A DNA stretch of 64,000 bases from an uncultured Alphaproteobacteria bacterium (GTDB lineage: Bacteria; Pseudomonadota; Alphaproteobacteria; HIMB59; GCA-002718135): the NCBI GenBank assembly GCA_902597795.1, contig CACJZA010000003.1, positions 62,001 to 126,000 of the forward strand, given 5' to 3'. The translations under genes were made by a program, and so were the position numbers. The notes beneath the pieces were generated by a model. It was given only the letters and a program-made list of their open reading frames with translations, ran no database searches and had not been told where the DNA came from. This document shows positions 16,614 to 27,737 of the stretch, in pieces. Every line of letters starts with the position of its first letter. Positions within the stretch are counted from its first letter, which is position 1.

Positions 16614-17302
16614 TGAAAATAACTAAAAATAGAAAACAAATGTTAAATAATTTTGATACTACAAAGATATACGAGCCACTAGAAGCAATCAAAATTTTAA
16701 AAGAAAAATCTTATGTAAAATTTAATGAAACAATTGACATTTCAATTAATCTAGGAATTGACAGTAATAAAACTGATCAAAATATTAAAGGTGTAGTAAA
16801 TCTTCCTAAAGGATCAGGAAAAACTGTTAAAGTAGCAGTAATTGCAAATGAAGATAAACAAAACGATGCAAAAAGTACTGGTGCAGACTTGGTAGGAAGC
16901 GATGATTTGATTGAAACTATATCTAAATCAAAATTAGATTTTGATGTTTTAATCGCGACTCCAGATATGATGCCTAAATTAGGTAAAGTAGCAAAAATAC
17001 TTGGTCCAAAAGGTTTAATGCCAAATCCCAAACTTGGGACTGTAACTAATGAAATTTCTCAATCTGTTAAAGACGCTAAATCAGGTCAAGTTAAATTCAA
17101 AAATGATAAATCTGGTATCGTTCATGCTGGTGTTGGCAAACTAGATTTTAGTGATGAAGATTTGTTAGAAAATATTAAAACATTTTATTCTTCAGTTAGT
17201 AAAAGTAAACCCGAAACTGTTAAAGGTTCTTTTATAAAAAAGGTTACCATAGCTTCAACTATGGGAATTGGATTAAATATTAACCAGGCTAGCTTGCGTT
17301 AA
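16613..17302 (+). CDS. rplA: 50S ribosomal protein L1
   Basis: A 229-residue L1, the mobile L1-stalk protein that helps eject the E-site tRNA. The signature KILGPKGLMPNPKLGTVT lies about residues 127-144 and KSGIVHAGVGKL about 163-174. In many bacteria L1 also represses its own operon by binding the mRNA leader; no clear L1 operator was found upstream of rplK. Last gene before the L10 leader, 183 bp upstream of rplJ. Confidence 0.98.
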   Translation: MKITKNRKQMLNNFDTTKIYEPLEAIKILKEKSYVKFNETIDISINLGIDSNKTDQNIKGVVNLPKGSGKTVKVAVIANEDKQNDAKSTGADLVGSDDLIETISKSKLDFDVLIATPDMMPKLGKVAKILGPKGLMPNPKLGTVTNEISQSVKDAKSGQVKFKNDKSGIVHAGVGKLDFSDEDLLENIKTFYSSVSKSKPETVKGSFIKKVTIASTMGIGLNINQASLR

Positions 17303-17331
17303 TTAATCCAAAAGATGATTTTTAATCATCA

Positions 17332-17409
17332 CCTGTCAAAGACTGCAGGAGCTTTGAGCTTAATTTCCTGCATAGACTGAAGCGAGTCATTGATTTGCTT
17401 CTTGACAGG
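17332..17409 (+). promoter_or_regulatory. L10 leader: autoregulatory RNA of rplJ-rplL
   Basis: The 183-bp gap between rplA and rplJ contains nested helices: a closing stem CCTGTCAAAG/CTTGACAGG (17332 / 17401-17409), an inner hairpin TGCAGGA/TCCTGCA (17344-17350 / 17366-17372), and a short GACT/AGTC hairpin (17375-17378 / 17385-17388). A closing helix around several hairpins just upstream of rplJ matches the bacterial L10 leader (Rfam L10_leader type), bound by the L10(L12)4 complex to repress translation. Pairings were found by eye; a covariance search would settle it. Confidence 0.75.
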
Positions 17410-17485
17410 CTTTAAATTGGTTTGGTGGGCAAACTGATTTTAGCTAATATTGGATCTTTTAGATCCAATTAAAACCGAGGTTGAC

Positions 17486-18007
17486 GTGAAACGTTCTGAA
17501 AAAAAAGATTTTGTAAGTAATCTCAAAAATGACTTTTCGAATGCTACTTCTGTAATTGTGGCCGAATATTCTGGGCTAACAGTTAATGAAACAGAGCAAC
17601 TTAGAAAAGAAATGAGAGAAAATGGTGCAAAATTTAAAGTAACAAAGAACAGACTCACTAAACTTGCTATATCTGAAACTCAATTTAAAGATATTTCAGA
17701 GCTTTTTAAAGGTCCAACAGCAATTGCTTATTCTGATGATGCAGTAGCACCAGCAAAAGTAGCAGTTAGTTTTGAGAAAAAATTTGAAAAGTTTAAAATT
17801 ATTGGTGGGGGTTATAATGGTGAGAAAATAGATAAAGATAAAATCGATTTTCTTGCAAAATTACCTTCTTTAGATGAGTTAAGAGGAAAGATAATAGGAT
17901 TAATTTCTGCACCTGCTCAAAAGATAGCTTCGATTACAGCTGAACCTGGAGCACAACTTGCGAGATTAATTAGTTCCAATAGTAGCAATAAACAAGAGTC
18001 GAACTAG
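17486..18007 (+). CDS. rplJ: 50S ribosomal protein L10
   Basis: The ORF track starts at 17450, but the GTG at 17486 with GAGG 5 bp upstream gives the normal N-terminus (MKRSEKKDFVSNL) and the usual length of 173 residues. L10 forms the base of the L7/L12 stalk; residues near 25-60 (EYSGLTVNETEQLRKEMR, KFKVTKNRLTKLA) bind 23S rRNA, and the C-terminal helix carries L12 dimers. As the stalk complex it also binds its own leader RNA upstream. rplL follows 18 bp later. Confidence 0.96.
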   Translation: MKRSEKKDFVSNLKNDFSNATSVIVAEYSGLTVNETEQLRKEMRENGAKFKVTKNRLTKLAISETQFKDISELFKGPTAIAYSDDAVAPAKVAVSFEKKFEKFKIIGGGYNGEKIDKDKIDFLAKLPSLDELRGKIIGLISAPAQKIASITAEPGAQLARLISSNSSNKQESN

Positions 18008-18025
18008 GTAAATAAGGAGAAATAA

Positions 18026-18403
18026 ATGACTGATTTAAATAAAATTGTCGAAGATCTATCTTCTCTTACTGTTCTTGAAGCAGCTGAACTAAGTAAATTG
18101 CTTGAAGAAAAATGGGGTGTATCTGCCGCTGCACCAGTTGCAGTTGCTGCTGCTCCATCTGCTGGCGGTGGAGAAGCTGCTGCTGAAGAAAAAACAGAAT
18201 TTGATATTGAATTATCTGAGTCTGGATCGAATAAAATAGCAGTAATTAAAGAAGTTAGGACTATAACTGGACTTGGCTTAAAAGAAGCAAAAGATTTAGT
18301 TGAAGGCGCACCTAAACCGCTTAAACAAGGCGTTAAAAAAGAGGAAGCTGAAGAAATGAAAAAATCTTTAGAAGCTGCTGGTGCAAAAGTTACACTTAAA
18401 TAA
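18026..18403 (+). CDS. rplL: 50S ribosomal protein L7/L12
   Basis: A 125-residue stalk protein. An N-terminal dimerisation domain that docks on L10 is followed by an Ala-rich hinge (about 34-55) and the compact C-terminal domain with [27 protein letters not shown] and the terminal AAGAKVTLK, which contacts EF-Tu and EF-G. A good RBS (AGGAG) lies before the ATG. It is normally present in several copies per ribosome, so high expression is expected; a strong hairpin follows the stop. Confidence 0.98.
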   Translation: MTDLNKIVEDLSSLTVLEAAELSKLLEEKWGVSAAAPVAVAAAPSAGGGEAAAEEKTEFDIELSESGSNKIAVIKEVRTITGLGLKEAKDLVEGAPKPLKQGVKKEEAEEMKKSLEAAGAKVTLK

Positions 18404-18404
18404 A

Positions 18405-18430
18405 TTGTTGGCCTTTAAAAAGGCCAACAA
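18405..18430 (+). terminator. rplL-rpoB intercistronic hairpin (attenuator or RNase site)
   Basis: A perfect 12-bp inverted repeat TTGTTGGCCTTT / AAAGGCCAACAA begins 2 bp after the rplL stop and ends 30 bp before rpoB. No T-run follows, so it is unlikely to be a full terminator. In other bacteria the same gap holds an attenuator or RNase III site that lowers rpoBC expression relative to the stalk proteins; the same role is inferred here. Confidence 0.7.
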
Positions 18431-18460
18431 ATATGAAAATGACCAAATGAAGGAGAAAAA

Positions 18461-21400
18461 GTGAGTTTAGATCATATAAATGTTAAAAAGATACGAAAAT
18501 CTTTCGGTAAAATTCCACTCGTAACTTCTCTACCAAATCTAGTTGAAGTACAGAAAAGATCATTTGATAATTTTCTCCAACTTAAAACTGATCCTGAAAA
18601 AAGAGACGATATTGGTCTTCATTCAATATTTAAATCCGTATTTCCAATCCATGATTATACTGAAAGAGCAACTGTAGATTACGTTAGTTACAACTTAGGC
18701 GTTCCTAAATATGATGTAGAGGAATGTTCACAAAGGGGTATGACATACGGGACACCTCTTCTTGTAAATTTTCGACTTATAATATGGGATATAGATGAAA
18801 TTGCCGGAACAAAATCAGTAAGAGATATTAAAGAGCAAGAAGTTTATATGGGTGACATACCTTTAATGACAAAAAATGCAACTTTTGTTGTTAATGGTAC
18901 CGAAAGAGTTGTTGTTAGCCAGATGCATCGTTCTCCGGGAGTTTTTTTTGATCATGATTTTGGTAAAACACATACAAGTGGAAAATATCTTTTTAATGCA
19001 AGGATTATCCCATACCGTGGATCATGGTTAGATTTTGAACACGATGCAAAAAATAATATCCACGCTAGAATAGATAGGAAAAGAAAATTTCCTGTAACTA
19101 CATTATTTAAGTGCCTTCTAAGTAATCTTTCCGAAAATTATATTAAAGACTGTGAAAATAGCAAAATTGAACCCGATCCAAAAAGAATACTTGGAATGAC
19201 TAGCGAAGAAATCCTATCATTGTTCTATACTAGTATTTTATATAAAAAAAATGAATTTGGCTGGTCATTCAAACAAGACCTAAGTTTTTTCAAGGGAAAA
19301 ATACTTAACTTTGATCTACTTGATACCAAAAATGGAAAGATTTTTTTAACAAAAGGAACAAAAGTAAACCAAAAAATAATCAATGATCTTAAAAAGAAAA
19401 ACATATCTAATCTTTCAGTCAGCGAAGAATCACTTCAAGGTCTCTTTATATCATCTGATATTATAGATGAAAAAACAGGTAAAATATTTTTTGAGGCTGG
19501 TCATGAAATCGATGAAGAATTTATTGAATTTATAAATGAAAATAAAGTTAACAAGCTTGATATATTAAAAACTGATAATATAGAGATAGGTTCTTATATA
19601 CGTAATACCCTTCAACTCGACAAAGCTAGGTCAAGGGAAGAAGCTCTTTTTGAAGTGTTCAAAATTTTAAGGCCAGGTGAGCCTCCGACAATTGAAACTG
19701 CAGAAAATCTTTTTAACAACCTTTTTTTTAATTCAGATAGATATGACCTTTCGTCAGTAGGAAGATTGAAAATAAATGCAAAATTTAAAAAAGATACAAT
19801 AATAGAACAAAGAGTTCTCGATAAAAGTGATATTATTGATGTGGTAAAACATATGCACAATCTTATTGATGGTAAAGGTGAAATTGACGATATTGACCAT
19901 TTAGCAAATAGAAGAGTCAGATCCGTAGGTGAGCTTTTAGAAAACCAATATAGAATTGGTCTTTTAAAAATGGATAGGGCCATAAAAGAACGCTTAAGCT
20001 CTTTAGAAGTTGATAATATTATGCCTCAAGATATTGTGAATGCTAAACCCGTTGTCGCTTCAATAAAAGAATTTTTTGGTTTAAGTCAATTGAGCCAGTT
20101 CATGGATCAGACAAATCCACTAAGTGAAATTACTCATAAAAGAAGAGTATCAGCTTTAGGTCCTGGAGGACTTAATAGAGAAAGAGCTGGTTTTGAAGTT
20201 AGGGACGTACACCAGACTCACTATGGAAGAATCTGTCCTATTGAGACGCCTGAGGGTGCTAACATTGGATTAATTAATAGTTTAGCTTCTTACTCAAGAA
20301 TCAATAAGTATGGATTTATTGAAACTCCTTACAGAATAGTAAATTCTGGAAAAGTTAGTGATAAAGTAATTTATTTAAGTGCAATTGATGAAGAAGATTT
20401 TGTAATAGCCCAAGCAAATGCAGAAGTTGATTCTAAAGGTAGGTTTTCAAAACAGATTGTTAGTTGTAGAAAAAATGGAGAATTCATTAATGTAGATGTT
20501 GATGCAATTGATTTAATGGATGTTTCACCTCAACAATTAGTTTCTGTAGCATCTTCTCTTATTCCTTTTTTAGAAAATGATGACGCAAACAGAGCTCTAA
20601 TGGGATCAAATATGATGAGGCAAGCAGTTCCATTAATTAAACCAAAAGCTCCTTTAGTAGGTACTGGAATGGAATATACCGTCGCCAAGGATAGTGGCTC
20701 AACAATCGTAGCAAAAAGAGAGGGTATTGTTGATCAGTTAGACGCAAACAGAATTGTAATTAGAATTACAGACAAAAGTGATAAGACTTTAAATAAAATT
20801 GATATTTATAATCTTGCAAAATTTCAAAGATCAAATCAAAATACGTGTATAACACAAAGACCACTCGTAAATGTAGGAGACAAAGTTAGTAAAAATCAAG
20901 TTATAGCGGACGGTCCAGCCACAGAATTAGGTGAACTTGCGTTAGGTAGAAATGTACTGGCAGCATTTATGCCTTGGAATGGATACAATTTTGAGGACTC
21001 TATTTTAATTTCAGAAAAAGTAGTTCAAGATGATGTATTCACATCAATTCATGTTGAAGAATTTGAAGTAATGTCAAGAGATACAAAATTGGGTCCTGAA
21101 GAAATAACTAGAGATATTCCAAACGCTAGTGAAGAAATGTTAGTAAATCTAGATGAAACAGGAATTGTATATGTGGGCGCTGAAGTAACTTCTGGTGACA
21201 TCTTAGTAGGTAAGGTCACTCCAAAAGGTGAATCTCCAATGACACCTGAAGAAAAATTACTAAGAGCTATTTTTGGTGAAAAAGCCGCTGATGTTAAAGA
21301 TACTAGTTTGAGAGTACCTCCTGGTGTTAAAGGAACAATTGTTGAAATAAGAGTATTTTCTAGAAGAGGAATTGAAAAAGATGAAAGAGCAATTAGTATT

Positions 21401-22666
21401 GAAAATAATCAAATTGAGGTAATTGCTCGAGATAGAGAAGATGAGTTAAAAATACTAGAAAAGAGCTTTGGTAACCATCTTAGAGAATTAATAAGTAATC
21501 AAAAATTTGTATCTGGTTACGATAATATTACAAAAAATTCATTAATAAAATATGAAGATATTGAAAATTTAAAATTGAGTGAACTACTTAAAATTAATAT
21601 TTCTGATGATAAGAAAAGTAAAGAAATTGAATCATTAATAAAAAATTATGAAAATCAACTTGGGAATATAAATCAGAAATTTGAAAATAAAATTGATAAA
21701 ATTCAAAGTGGAGATGAATTACTTCCAGGTGTACTAAAACTTATCAAGGTATTTATTTCAGTCAAACGTAAACTTCAACCTGGTGATAAAATGGCAGGTA
21801 GACATGGTAACAAAGGGGTTATATCTAAAATCTGTCCAGTTGAAGATATGCCTTATCTTAAAGATGGAACACCAGTTGATATAGTATTAAACCCACTAGG
21901 AGTTCCTAGCAGGATGAATATTGGCCAAATTTTAGAAACTCATCTTGGTTGGGCCTCAGCTTCCTTGGGTAGACAAGTTAATGATATGATTAAAAAAATT
22001 CAAACCCAAGGTCAAACAAATGATTTAAGAGATAAACTTCTAGAAATATACAATTTTGAAAATCATCAAAAAATAATTAAATCAATGAATGATGACGAGA
22101 TTTTAGAATTAGGAAATAATTTAAAAGAAGGTGTTCCTTTTGCAACTCCAGTTTTTGATGGCGCTAAGGAAAAAGATATAACTAATCTACTATCTCAGTC
22201 TGGAGTATCAAGCACTGGTCAAGAAATTCTTTTTGATGGAGTTACAGGTCAGCAGTTTGAAAGACCAGTAACAGTAGGCTATATGTACATGTTAAAACTT
22301 CACCACTTGGTTGATGAAAAAATTCATGCTAGATCAATTGGACCATATAGTTTAGTTACGCAGCAGCCTCTAGGAGGAAAAGCTCAATTTGGTGGACAAA
22401 GATTTGGTGAAATGGAGGTATGGGCACTGGAAGCGTATGGAGCAGCATATACTCTTCAAGAAATACTAACTATAAAATCTGACGACGTTGCGGGTAGAAC
22501 CAAAGTATATGAGTCTATAGTGAAAGGTGATAACAATTTTGAATCAGGAACACCAGAATCCTTTAACGTAATGGTGAAAGAGCTGAGATCTCTTGGTTTA
22601 AATTTAGATTTTAAAGATAATCTAAAAGATAATAATTTAACAAATTTAATAGGATCAAATGAATAA
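18461..22666 (+). CDS. rpoB: DNA-directed RNA polymerase subunit beta
   Basis: A 1401-residue beta subunit starting at GTG with an AGGAG RBS upstream. Landmarks: the rifampicin region with [19 protein letters not shown] and [19 protein letters not shown], the downstream [38 protein letters not shown] (active-site Lys region) and C-terminal [18 protein letters not shown]. Asn-, Lys- and Ile-rich inserts such as the stretch near residues 1040-1085 ([18 protein letters not shown]) probably belong to the beta flap-side insertion found in proteobacteria. Essential core enzyme. Its end overlaps rpoC by 8 bp. Confidence 0.98.
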   Translation: MSLDHINVKKIRKSFGKIPLVTSLPNLVEVQKRSFDNFLQLKTDPEKRDDIGLHSIFKSVFPIHDYTERATVDYVSYNLGVPKYDVEECSQRGMTYGTPLLVNFRLIIWDIDEIAGTKSVRDIKEQEVYMGDIPLMTKNATFVVNGTERVVVSQMHRSPGVFFDHDFGKTHTSGKYLFNARIIPYRGSWLDFEHDAKNNIHARIDRKRKFPVTTLFKCLLSNLSENYIKDCENSKIEPDPKRILGMTSEEILSLFYTSILYKKNEFGWSFKQDLSFFKGKILNFDLLDTKNGKIFLTKGTKVNQKIINDLKKKNISNLSVSEESLQGLFISSDIIDEKTGKIFFEAGHEIDEEFIEFINENKVNKLDILKTDNIEIGSYIRNTLQLDKARSREEALFEVFKILRPGEPPTIETAENLFNNLFFNSDRYDLSSVGRLKINAKFKKDTIIEQRVLDKSDIIDVVKHMHNLIDGKGEIDDIDHLANRRVRSVGELLENQYRIGLLKMDRAIKERLSSLEVDNIMPQDIVNAKPVVASIKEFFGLSQLSQFMDQTNPLSEITHKRRVSALGPGGLNRERAGFEVRDVHQTHYGRICPIETPEGANIGLINSLASYSRINKYGFIETPYRIVNSGKVSDKVIYLSAIDEEDFVIAQANAEVDSKGRFSKQIVSCRKNGEFINVDVDAIDLMDVSPQQLVSVASSLIPFLENDDANRALMGSNMMRQAVPLIKPKAPLVGTGMEYTVAKDSGSTIVAKREGIVDQLDANRIVIRITDKSDKTLNKIDIYNLAKFQRSNQNTCITQRPLVNVGDKVSKNQVIADGPATELGELALGRNVLAAFMPWNGYNFEDSILISEKVVQDDVFTSIHVEEFEVMSRDTKLGPEEITRDIPNASEEMLVNLDETGIVYVGAEVTSGDILVGKVTPKGESPMTPEEKLLRAIFGEKAADVKDTSLRVPPGVKGTIVEIRVFSRRGIEKDERAISIENNQIEVIARDREDELKILEKSFGNHLRELISNQKFVSGYDNITKNSLIKYEDIENLKLSELLKINISDDKKSKEIESLIKNYENQLGNINQKFENKIDKIQSGDELLPGVLKLIKVFISVKRKLQPGDKMAGRHGNKGVISKICPVEDMPYLKDGTPVDIVLNPLGVPSRMNIGQILETHLGWASASLGRQVNDMIKKIQTQGQTNDLRDKLLEIYNFENHQKIIKSMNDDEILELGNNLKEGVPFATPVFDGAKEKDITNLLSQSGVSSTGQEILFDGVTGQQFERPVTVGYMYMLKLHHLVDEKIHARSIGPYSLVTQQPLGGKAQFGGQRFGEMEVWALEAYGAAYTLQEILTIKSDDVAGRTKVYESIVKGDNNFESGTPESFNVMVKELRSLGLNLDFKDNLKDNNLTNLIGSNE

Positions 22667-25600
22667 AGAACTTACAAATATTTTTAATCAAAGTTTAGGT
22701 GTACAAAACTTCAACAGTCTTAAAATTTCAATTGCTAGCCCTGACAATATAAGATCATGGTCGTTCGGTGAAATAAAAAAACCAGAGACAATAAATTATA
22801 GGACATTCAAACCCGAAAAAGATGGTTTATTTTGCTCAAGAATATTTGGTCCAGTCAAAGATTATGAATGCCTTTGTGGTAAATATAAAAGAATGAAATT
22901 CAGGGGTATTATATGTGAAAAATGTGGAGTTGAAGTTACATTATCCAAAGTGAGAAGAGATAGAATGGGGCATATTGAACTTGCTGCACCTGTTTCACAC
23001 ATTTGGTTTATGAAATCATTACCTAGTAGGATTGCTACACTTCTAGATATGACCATAAAAAATTTAGAAAAAGTCCTTTATTTTGAACAGTTTATAGTAG
23101 TTGAGCCAGGACTCACTGATCTAAAAAAAGGCGAAATTATATCTGAAGAACAATACATAGAATATCAAGATGAATATGGAGAAGATTCTTTTAGTGCTTC
23201 AATTGGTGCTGAAGCAATCGAACAAATGTTACTTAGTATTGATCTAGAAAGTGATTATAACCAACTAAAGATTGATCTGACTGAAACTAAATCTGAATTG
23301 AAAAAAACAAAAATTACTAAAAGACTTAAACTTATTGAATCCTTCTTAGTATCTAAAAATAAACCCGAATGGATGATCCTGAGAGTGCTCCCAGTAATTC
23401 CACCTGAATTAAGACCATTAGTTCCACTGGATGGAGGAAGATTTGCGACAAGTGATTTGAATGATTTGTATAGAAGAGTTATAAACAGAAACAACAGACT
23501 GAAAAGATTAATAGATCTAAGAGCACCTGATATCATAATTAGAAATGAAAAAAGGATGTTACAAGAGTCAGTAGATGCTTTATTCGATAATGGAAGAAGA
23601 GGAAGGGTCATCACATCAACCAATAAAAGACCATTAAAATCTCTTTCAGATATGCTGAAGGGAAAGCAAGGTCGCTTTAGACAAAACTTACTAGGAAAAA
23701 GAGTAGATTATTCTGGTAGATCTGTAATTGTTGTAGGACCAAATCTGAAGCTTCACCAATGCGGCATTCCAAAAAAGATGGCGCTTGAACTTTTTAAACC
23801 TTTTATTTTTCATAAGCTCGACATTTATGGATGGGCAAATACTATCAAAGCGGCAAAGAAACTTGTTGAAAAAGAAGATCCTAGGGTTTGGGATATCTTA
23901 GAAGAAGTTATTAGAGAGCACCCAGTGCTTCTAAACAGAGCTCCAACACTTCACAGATTAGGTATACAAGCCTTTGAACCTATATTAATTGAAGGTAAAT
24001 CAATTCAATTGCACCCACTCGTTTGTACTGCATTCAATGCAGATTTTGATGGTGATCAAATGGCCGTGCATGTACCTCTTAGCTTAGAGGCTCAACTTGA
24101 AGCTAGGGTTTTAATGATGAGTACCAATAATATTTTATCTCCTTCAAGTGGAAAACCTATTATCGTTCCCTCTCAAGATATAGTTTTAGGTATTTACTAC
24201 TTATCAATTGAAAGAAATAATCAGAAAGGTCAAGATAGATACTTTGTGGATTTAAATGAAATTGAAAAAGCATTAGAAAATTCGGATATTAGTCTTCACT
24301 CTAAAATTAATGCAAGAATTAAAAAAAATGATGGTAGTTCAACGATAGTTCAAACCACTCCTGGAAGAATGATATTAGGGAATATATTACCTGACAACAA
24401 AAATATTAATTTTGATATGATTAACAAAGTTTTAACAAAAAAAGAAGTTAGTAATATTATTGACTCAGTCTATAGATTTTGCGGTCAAAAAGAGACAGTT
24501 TTATTTGCTGATCACATAATGCAAATTGGTTTTAAATACGCAGCTATTGCAGGAATATCTTTTGGAAAAGATGATTTAATCATACCTTTTGAAAAAGATG
24601 AGTTACTTAATGCTACTCAAATGAAGGTTCAAGAATATGAGGATCAATATCAAGACGGGTTGATCACCCAAGGTGAAAAATACAACAAAGTTGTTGATGC
24701 TTGGTCTGAATGTACAAATAAAGTTGCTGATAAAATGTTAGATGTAATTTCTAATCCATCTGACGATAAACCTATTAATTCAGTTTACATGATGGCACAT
24801 TCCGGAGCAAGAGGATCTGCTGCTCAATTAAAACAATTATCAGGCATGAGAGGTTTAATGGCTAAACCATCAGGTGAAATTATAGAAAATCCAATAAAAT
24901 CTAATTTTAAAGAAGGTTTATCAGTTTTAGAATATTTTACATCAACTCACGGTGCTAGAAAAGGTCTAGCTGATACTGCTCTTAAAACAGCTAGCAGTGG
25001 TTACTTAACAAGAAGGTTAGTTGATGTAGCACAAGATGCAGTAATACGTGAACTTGATTGTAATACTAAAAATGGAGTAATAGTTGAAGAAATAGTTGAA
25101 TCAGGCAACATAACATCCCCTCTTACAGAGAGGATATTGGGTAGAACTCCGGTTGAAGACATATTAGATGAACACAATCAAATTATAGTAAATTCAGGAG
25201 AAATAATTTCTGAAAAGCATCTTGATTTGATTTCAAATTTAGGAATTCGTAATTTGAAAATCAGATCAGTTCTTACATGTGAAACAGAGGATGGAATATG
25301 TTCAGTTTGTTATGGTAGAGATCTTGCTAGAGGAACTCCAGTTAATATTGGAGAGGCTGTAGGTATTATTGCAGCTCAATCAATAGGTGAGCCTGGAACT
25401 CAGTTAACAATGAGAACCTTTCATATAGGTGGGGCAGCAAGTTCTTCTGTAGAGCAATCTAATGCTACTGCACCTATGGCTGGTAAAATTAAATTAGAAA
25501 ATATTAAAATAATTGAGGATAAATTTAAAAATAAAATTGTATTAAGTAGAAATGGAAAAATAAAACTGTTCGATGAAAATATTGAAAAATATTCATCAAA

Positions 25601-26777
25601 TATTCCTTTTGGTTCTAAATTAAAAATTGATGATGGAGATAAAGTTAACAGTAATCAAATCTTAGCAGAATGGGATCCATATACTTTACCTATAATAGCA
25701 GAAAGAAATGGTTATGTTAAATATATAGATTTAAAACAAGGAGTATCTTTTAGAGAATCTATCGACGACACTACAGGAATTTCAAGTAAAATAGTTATTG
25801 ATTGGAGTCAAAACCAGAAAAGTAAAAATTTTAAACCAGCAATTAATATAAATGAAAATAAAATTGAAGAGACCGAAGATAGTTTAAATTTTTCAAATTA
25901 TCCCATGTCTATTGATTCAATTTTAAGTGTAGAAGATGGACAAGAAGTTACAGCAGGTCAAGTAATTGCAAGAATTCCAAAAGAATCATCCAAAACAAAA
26001 GACATAACTGGTGGTCTTCCAAGAGTTGCTGAATTATTTGAAGCTAGAAAACCAAAAGATCCTGCCATAATGTGTGAAATTGATGGAAAAATCTCTTTTG
26101 GTAAAGATTACAAAAATAAAAGAAGAGTAATAATTACTTCTTTAGATGAAAATGAAACTTTTGAATTACTAATACCTAGATCAAAGTATTTAAATGTTCA
26201 AGAAGGTGATTTTGTTAAAAAAGGAGATATACTTGTTGAAGGTACTCCAGTACCTCACGATATATTAAGAATATTAGGTGTGGAAGAGTTAGCTAGATAT
26301 CTTGTAAGAGAAGTCCAGTCCGTATATAAACTTCAGGGTGTCTACATTAACGATAAGCATATAGAAACTATTGCAAGACAAATGTTACAAAAGGTTCTCA
26401 TTAAAGATCCTGGAGAATCTAATTTGATTTCAGGAGAACAAATTCAAAAAAGAGATGTAATTAAGCTAAATAAATTTTTATTAGATAAAGGAAAAAAAGA
26501 GGTAAAATTCGAACCTGTTTTGTTAGGTATAACCAAAGCAAGCCTGCAAACCGGTTCTTTCATTTCAGCAGCTTCTTTTCAAGAAACTACTAAGGTTCTC
26601 ACAGATGCCGCTACTCTTGGAAAAGTTGATACACTAAGTGGTCTTAAGGAGAATGTAATTGTAGGTAGGTTGATTCCAGCAGGAACTGGAAAAATGACAA
26701 CAGACTATGAAAATATTGCATTTGAGAGAGATAAGGAAATAATTGAGAAAAATCAGTCAGAAAATATAGAAAATTAG
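22659..26777 (+). CDS. rpoC: DNA-directed RNA polymerase subunit beta'
   Basis: A 1372-residue beta' subunit. The N-terminal zinc site [20 protein letters not shown] (about 69-88), the clamp and rudder, the catalytic Mg-binding [12 protein letters not shown] (about 461-472), the bridge helix region [20 protein letters not shown], the trigger loop with [16 protein letters not shown] upstream of the second zinc site [14 protein letters not shown], and the omega-binding C-terminus are all present. Start chosen at the ATG overlapping rpoB. No split or intein. The following 108 bp hold a candidate rpsL promoter. Confidence 0.98.
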   Translation: MNKELTNIFNQSLGVQNFNSLKISIASPDNIRSWSFGEIKKPETINYRTFKPEKDGLFCSRIFGPVKDYECLCGKYKRMKFRGIICEKCGVEVTLSKVRRDRMGHIELAAPVSHIWFMKSLPSRIATLLDMTIKNLEKVLYFEQFIVVEPGLTDLKKGEIISEEQYIEYQDEYGEDSFSASIGAEAIEQMLLSIDLESDYNQLKIDLTETKSELKKTKITKRLKLIESFLVSKNKPEWMILRVLPVIPPELRPLVPLDGGRFATSDLNDLYRRVINRNNRLKRLIDLRAPDIIIRNEKRMLQESVDALFDNGRRGRVITSTNKRPLKSLSDMLKGKQGRFRQNLLGKRVDYSGRSVIVVGPNLKLHQCGIPKKMALELFKPFIFHKLDIYGWANTIKAAKKLVEKEDPRVWDILEEVIREHPVLLNRAPTLHRLGIQAFEPILIEGKSIQLHPLVCTAFNADFDGDQMAVHVPLSLEAQLEARVLMMSTNNILSPSSGKPIIVPSQDIVLGIYYLSIERNNQKGQDRYFVDLNEIEKALENSDISLHSKINARIKKNDGSSTIVQTTPGRMILGNILPDNKNINFDMINKVLTKKEVSNIIDSVYRFCGQKETVLFADHIMQIGFKYAAIAGISFGKDDLIIPFEKDELLNATQMKVQEYEDQYQDGLITQGEKYNKVVDAWSECTNKVADKMLDVISNPSDDKPINSVYMMAHSGARGSAAQLKQLSGMRGLMAKPSGEIIENPIKSNFKEGLSVLEYFTSTHGARKGLADTALKTASSGYLTRRLVDVAQDAVIRELDCNTKNGVIVEEIVESGNITSPLTERILGRTPVEDILDEHNQIIVNSGEIISEKHLDLISNLGIRNLKIRSVLTCETEDGICSVCYGRDLARGTPVNIGEAVGIIAAQSIGEPGTQLTMRTFHIGGAASSSVEQSNATAPMAGKIKLENIKIIEDKFKNKIVLSRNGKIKLFDENIEKYSSNIPFGSKLKIDDGDKVNSNQILAEWDPYTLPIIAERNGYVKYIDLKQGVSFRESIDDTTGISSKIVIDWSQNQKSKNFKPAININENKIEETEDSLNFSNYPMSIDSILSVEDGQEVTAGQVIARIPKESSKTKDITGGLPRVAELFEARKPKDPAIMCEIDGKISFGKDYKNKRRVIITSLDENETFELLIPRSKYLNVQEGDFVKKGDILVEGTPVPHDILRILGVEELARYLVREVQSVYKLQGVYINDKHIETIARQMLQKVLIKDPGESNLISGEQIQKRDVIKLNKFLLDKGKKEVKFEPVLLGITKASLQTGSFISAASFQETTKVLTDAATLGKVDTLSGLKENVIVGRLIPAGTGKMTTDYENIAFERDKEIIEKNQSENIEN

Positions 26778-26798
26778 TATTTTTTTCAGCTTATCTGC

Positions 26799-26827
26799 TT
26801 GACTTTTTTACAATCAATTAATAAAGA
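26799..26827 (+). promoter_or_regulatory. Candidate promoter of the str operon
   Basis: In the 108-bp gap between rpoC and rpsL a good -35 TTGACT (26799-26804) is followed after 17 bp by TAAAGA (26822-26827), a weak -10. Transcription would start about 50 bp before the rpsL ATG. A pyrimidine- and A/T-rich leader follows, ending in an AAGG ribosome-binding site. Position and spacing support a promoter; the -10 does not match well. Confidence 0.4.
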
Positions 26828-26885
26828 CCCCTACGATTTGTTAAAGGTCGTGGATTAATTTCCAAACACTTAACTAAAGGATAAA

Positions 26886-27257
26886 ATGCCAACAATAAAC
26901 CAACTTGTTAGAAAAGGCAGATCAGCCATCAAAAAAAGGAATAAAGTTCCTGCTTTGGAAAAAAGTCCTCAAAAAAGGGGAGTTTGTACTAGAGTATATA
27001 CAACCACACCGAAAAAACCAAACTCGGCATTAAGAAAAGTAGCAAGAGTTAAACTGACAAATGGTCAAGAAGTTTCTGCTTATATTCCTGGTGAAGGTCA
27101 TAATCTACAAGAACATTCTGTAGTACTAATAAGAGGAGGCCGTGTTAAAGATCTTCCAGGAGTAAGGTATCATATTCTTAGAGGCACTTTAGATACGCAA
27201 GGTGTCTCAACCAGAAAACAAAGAAGATCTCTTTACGGAGCTAAACGTCCAAAATAA
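26886..27257 (+). CDS. rpsL: 30S ribosomal protein S12
   Basis: A 123-residue S12, the decoding-centre protein. The invariant loop [18 protein letters not shown] (about 39-56) includes the Lys that gives streptomycin resistance when changed; here it is the normal sensitive form. The second conserved loop [15 protein letters not shown] (about 85-99) carries the Asp that is methylthiolated in some bacteria. RBS AAGG lies upstream and rpsG starts 2 bp after the stop. Confidence 0.98.
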   Translation: MPTINQLVRKGRSAIKKRNKVPALEKSPQKRGVCTRVYTTTPKKPNSALRKVARVKLTNGQEVSAYIPGEGHNLQEHSVVLIRGGRVKDLPGVRYHILRGTLDTQGVSTRKQRRSLYGAKRPK

Positions 27258-27259
27258 TT

Positions 27260-27730
27260 ATGTCTAGAAGAAGAGCAGCAGAAAAAAGAACTATACTACC
27301 TGACCACAAATACAAAGATCTAGTTTTAGCAAAATTTATGAACAGGATAATGCTTGATGGAAAAAAATCTACTTCAGAGAGGATTGTTTATGGAGCCTTT
27401 GACCTAGTATCAAAAAAAACTGATAAAACTCCAATTGATTTTTTTCATGAAGCTTTAAATAATGTTAAGCCATCATTGGAAGTTAGATCAAGAAGGGTAG
27501 GAGGAGCAACATATCAAGTACCTATGGAAGTTAGGCCAAAAAGAGCTCAAACTTTAGCAATGAAGTGGATTGTTGATAGTGCAACTAAAAGAAATGAAAA
27601 AACCATGAAAGAAAGAGTAGCAAACGAAATAATTGATGCATTTAATAACAAAGGTAATGCAGTAAAAAAAAGGGAAGAAACTCATAAGATGGCTGATGCA
27701 AATAGAGCTTTCTCACATTTTAGATGGTAA
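27260..27730 (+). CDS. rpsG: 30S ribosomal protein S7
   Basis: A 156-residue S7, the primary assembly protein of the 30S head. Features: [25 protein letters not shown] near the start, [20 protein letters not shown] (about 76-95), which binds 16S rRNA, and the C-terminal [14 protein letters not shown] that lies by the E site. Canonical length. It is placed between rpsL and fusA, the classic str-operon order, with 7 bp to fusA. Confidence 0.98.
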   Translation: MSRRRAAEKRTILPDHKYKDLVLAKFMNRIMLDGKKSTSERIVYGAFDLVSKKTDKTPIDFFHEALNNVKPSLEVRSRRVGGATYQVPMEVRPKRAQTLAMKWIVDSATKRNEKTMKERVANEIIDAFNNKGNAVKKREETHKMADANRAFSHFRW

Positions 27731-27737
27731 TAAATAA

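Noticed and set aside
19612-19983. 123-aa antisense ORF inside rpoB, and similar ones in rpoC, fusA and rplB
   Set aside because: They lie wholly within conserved essential genes and show Ser/Leu/Phe-rich shadow composition without family features.
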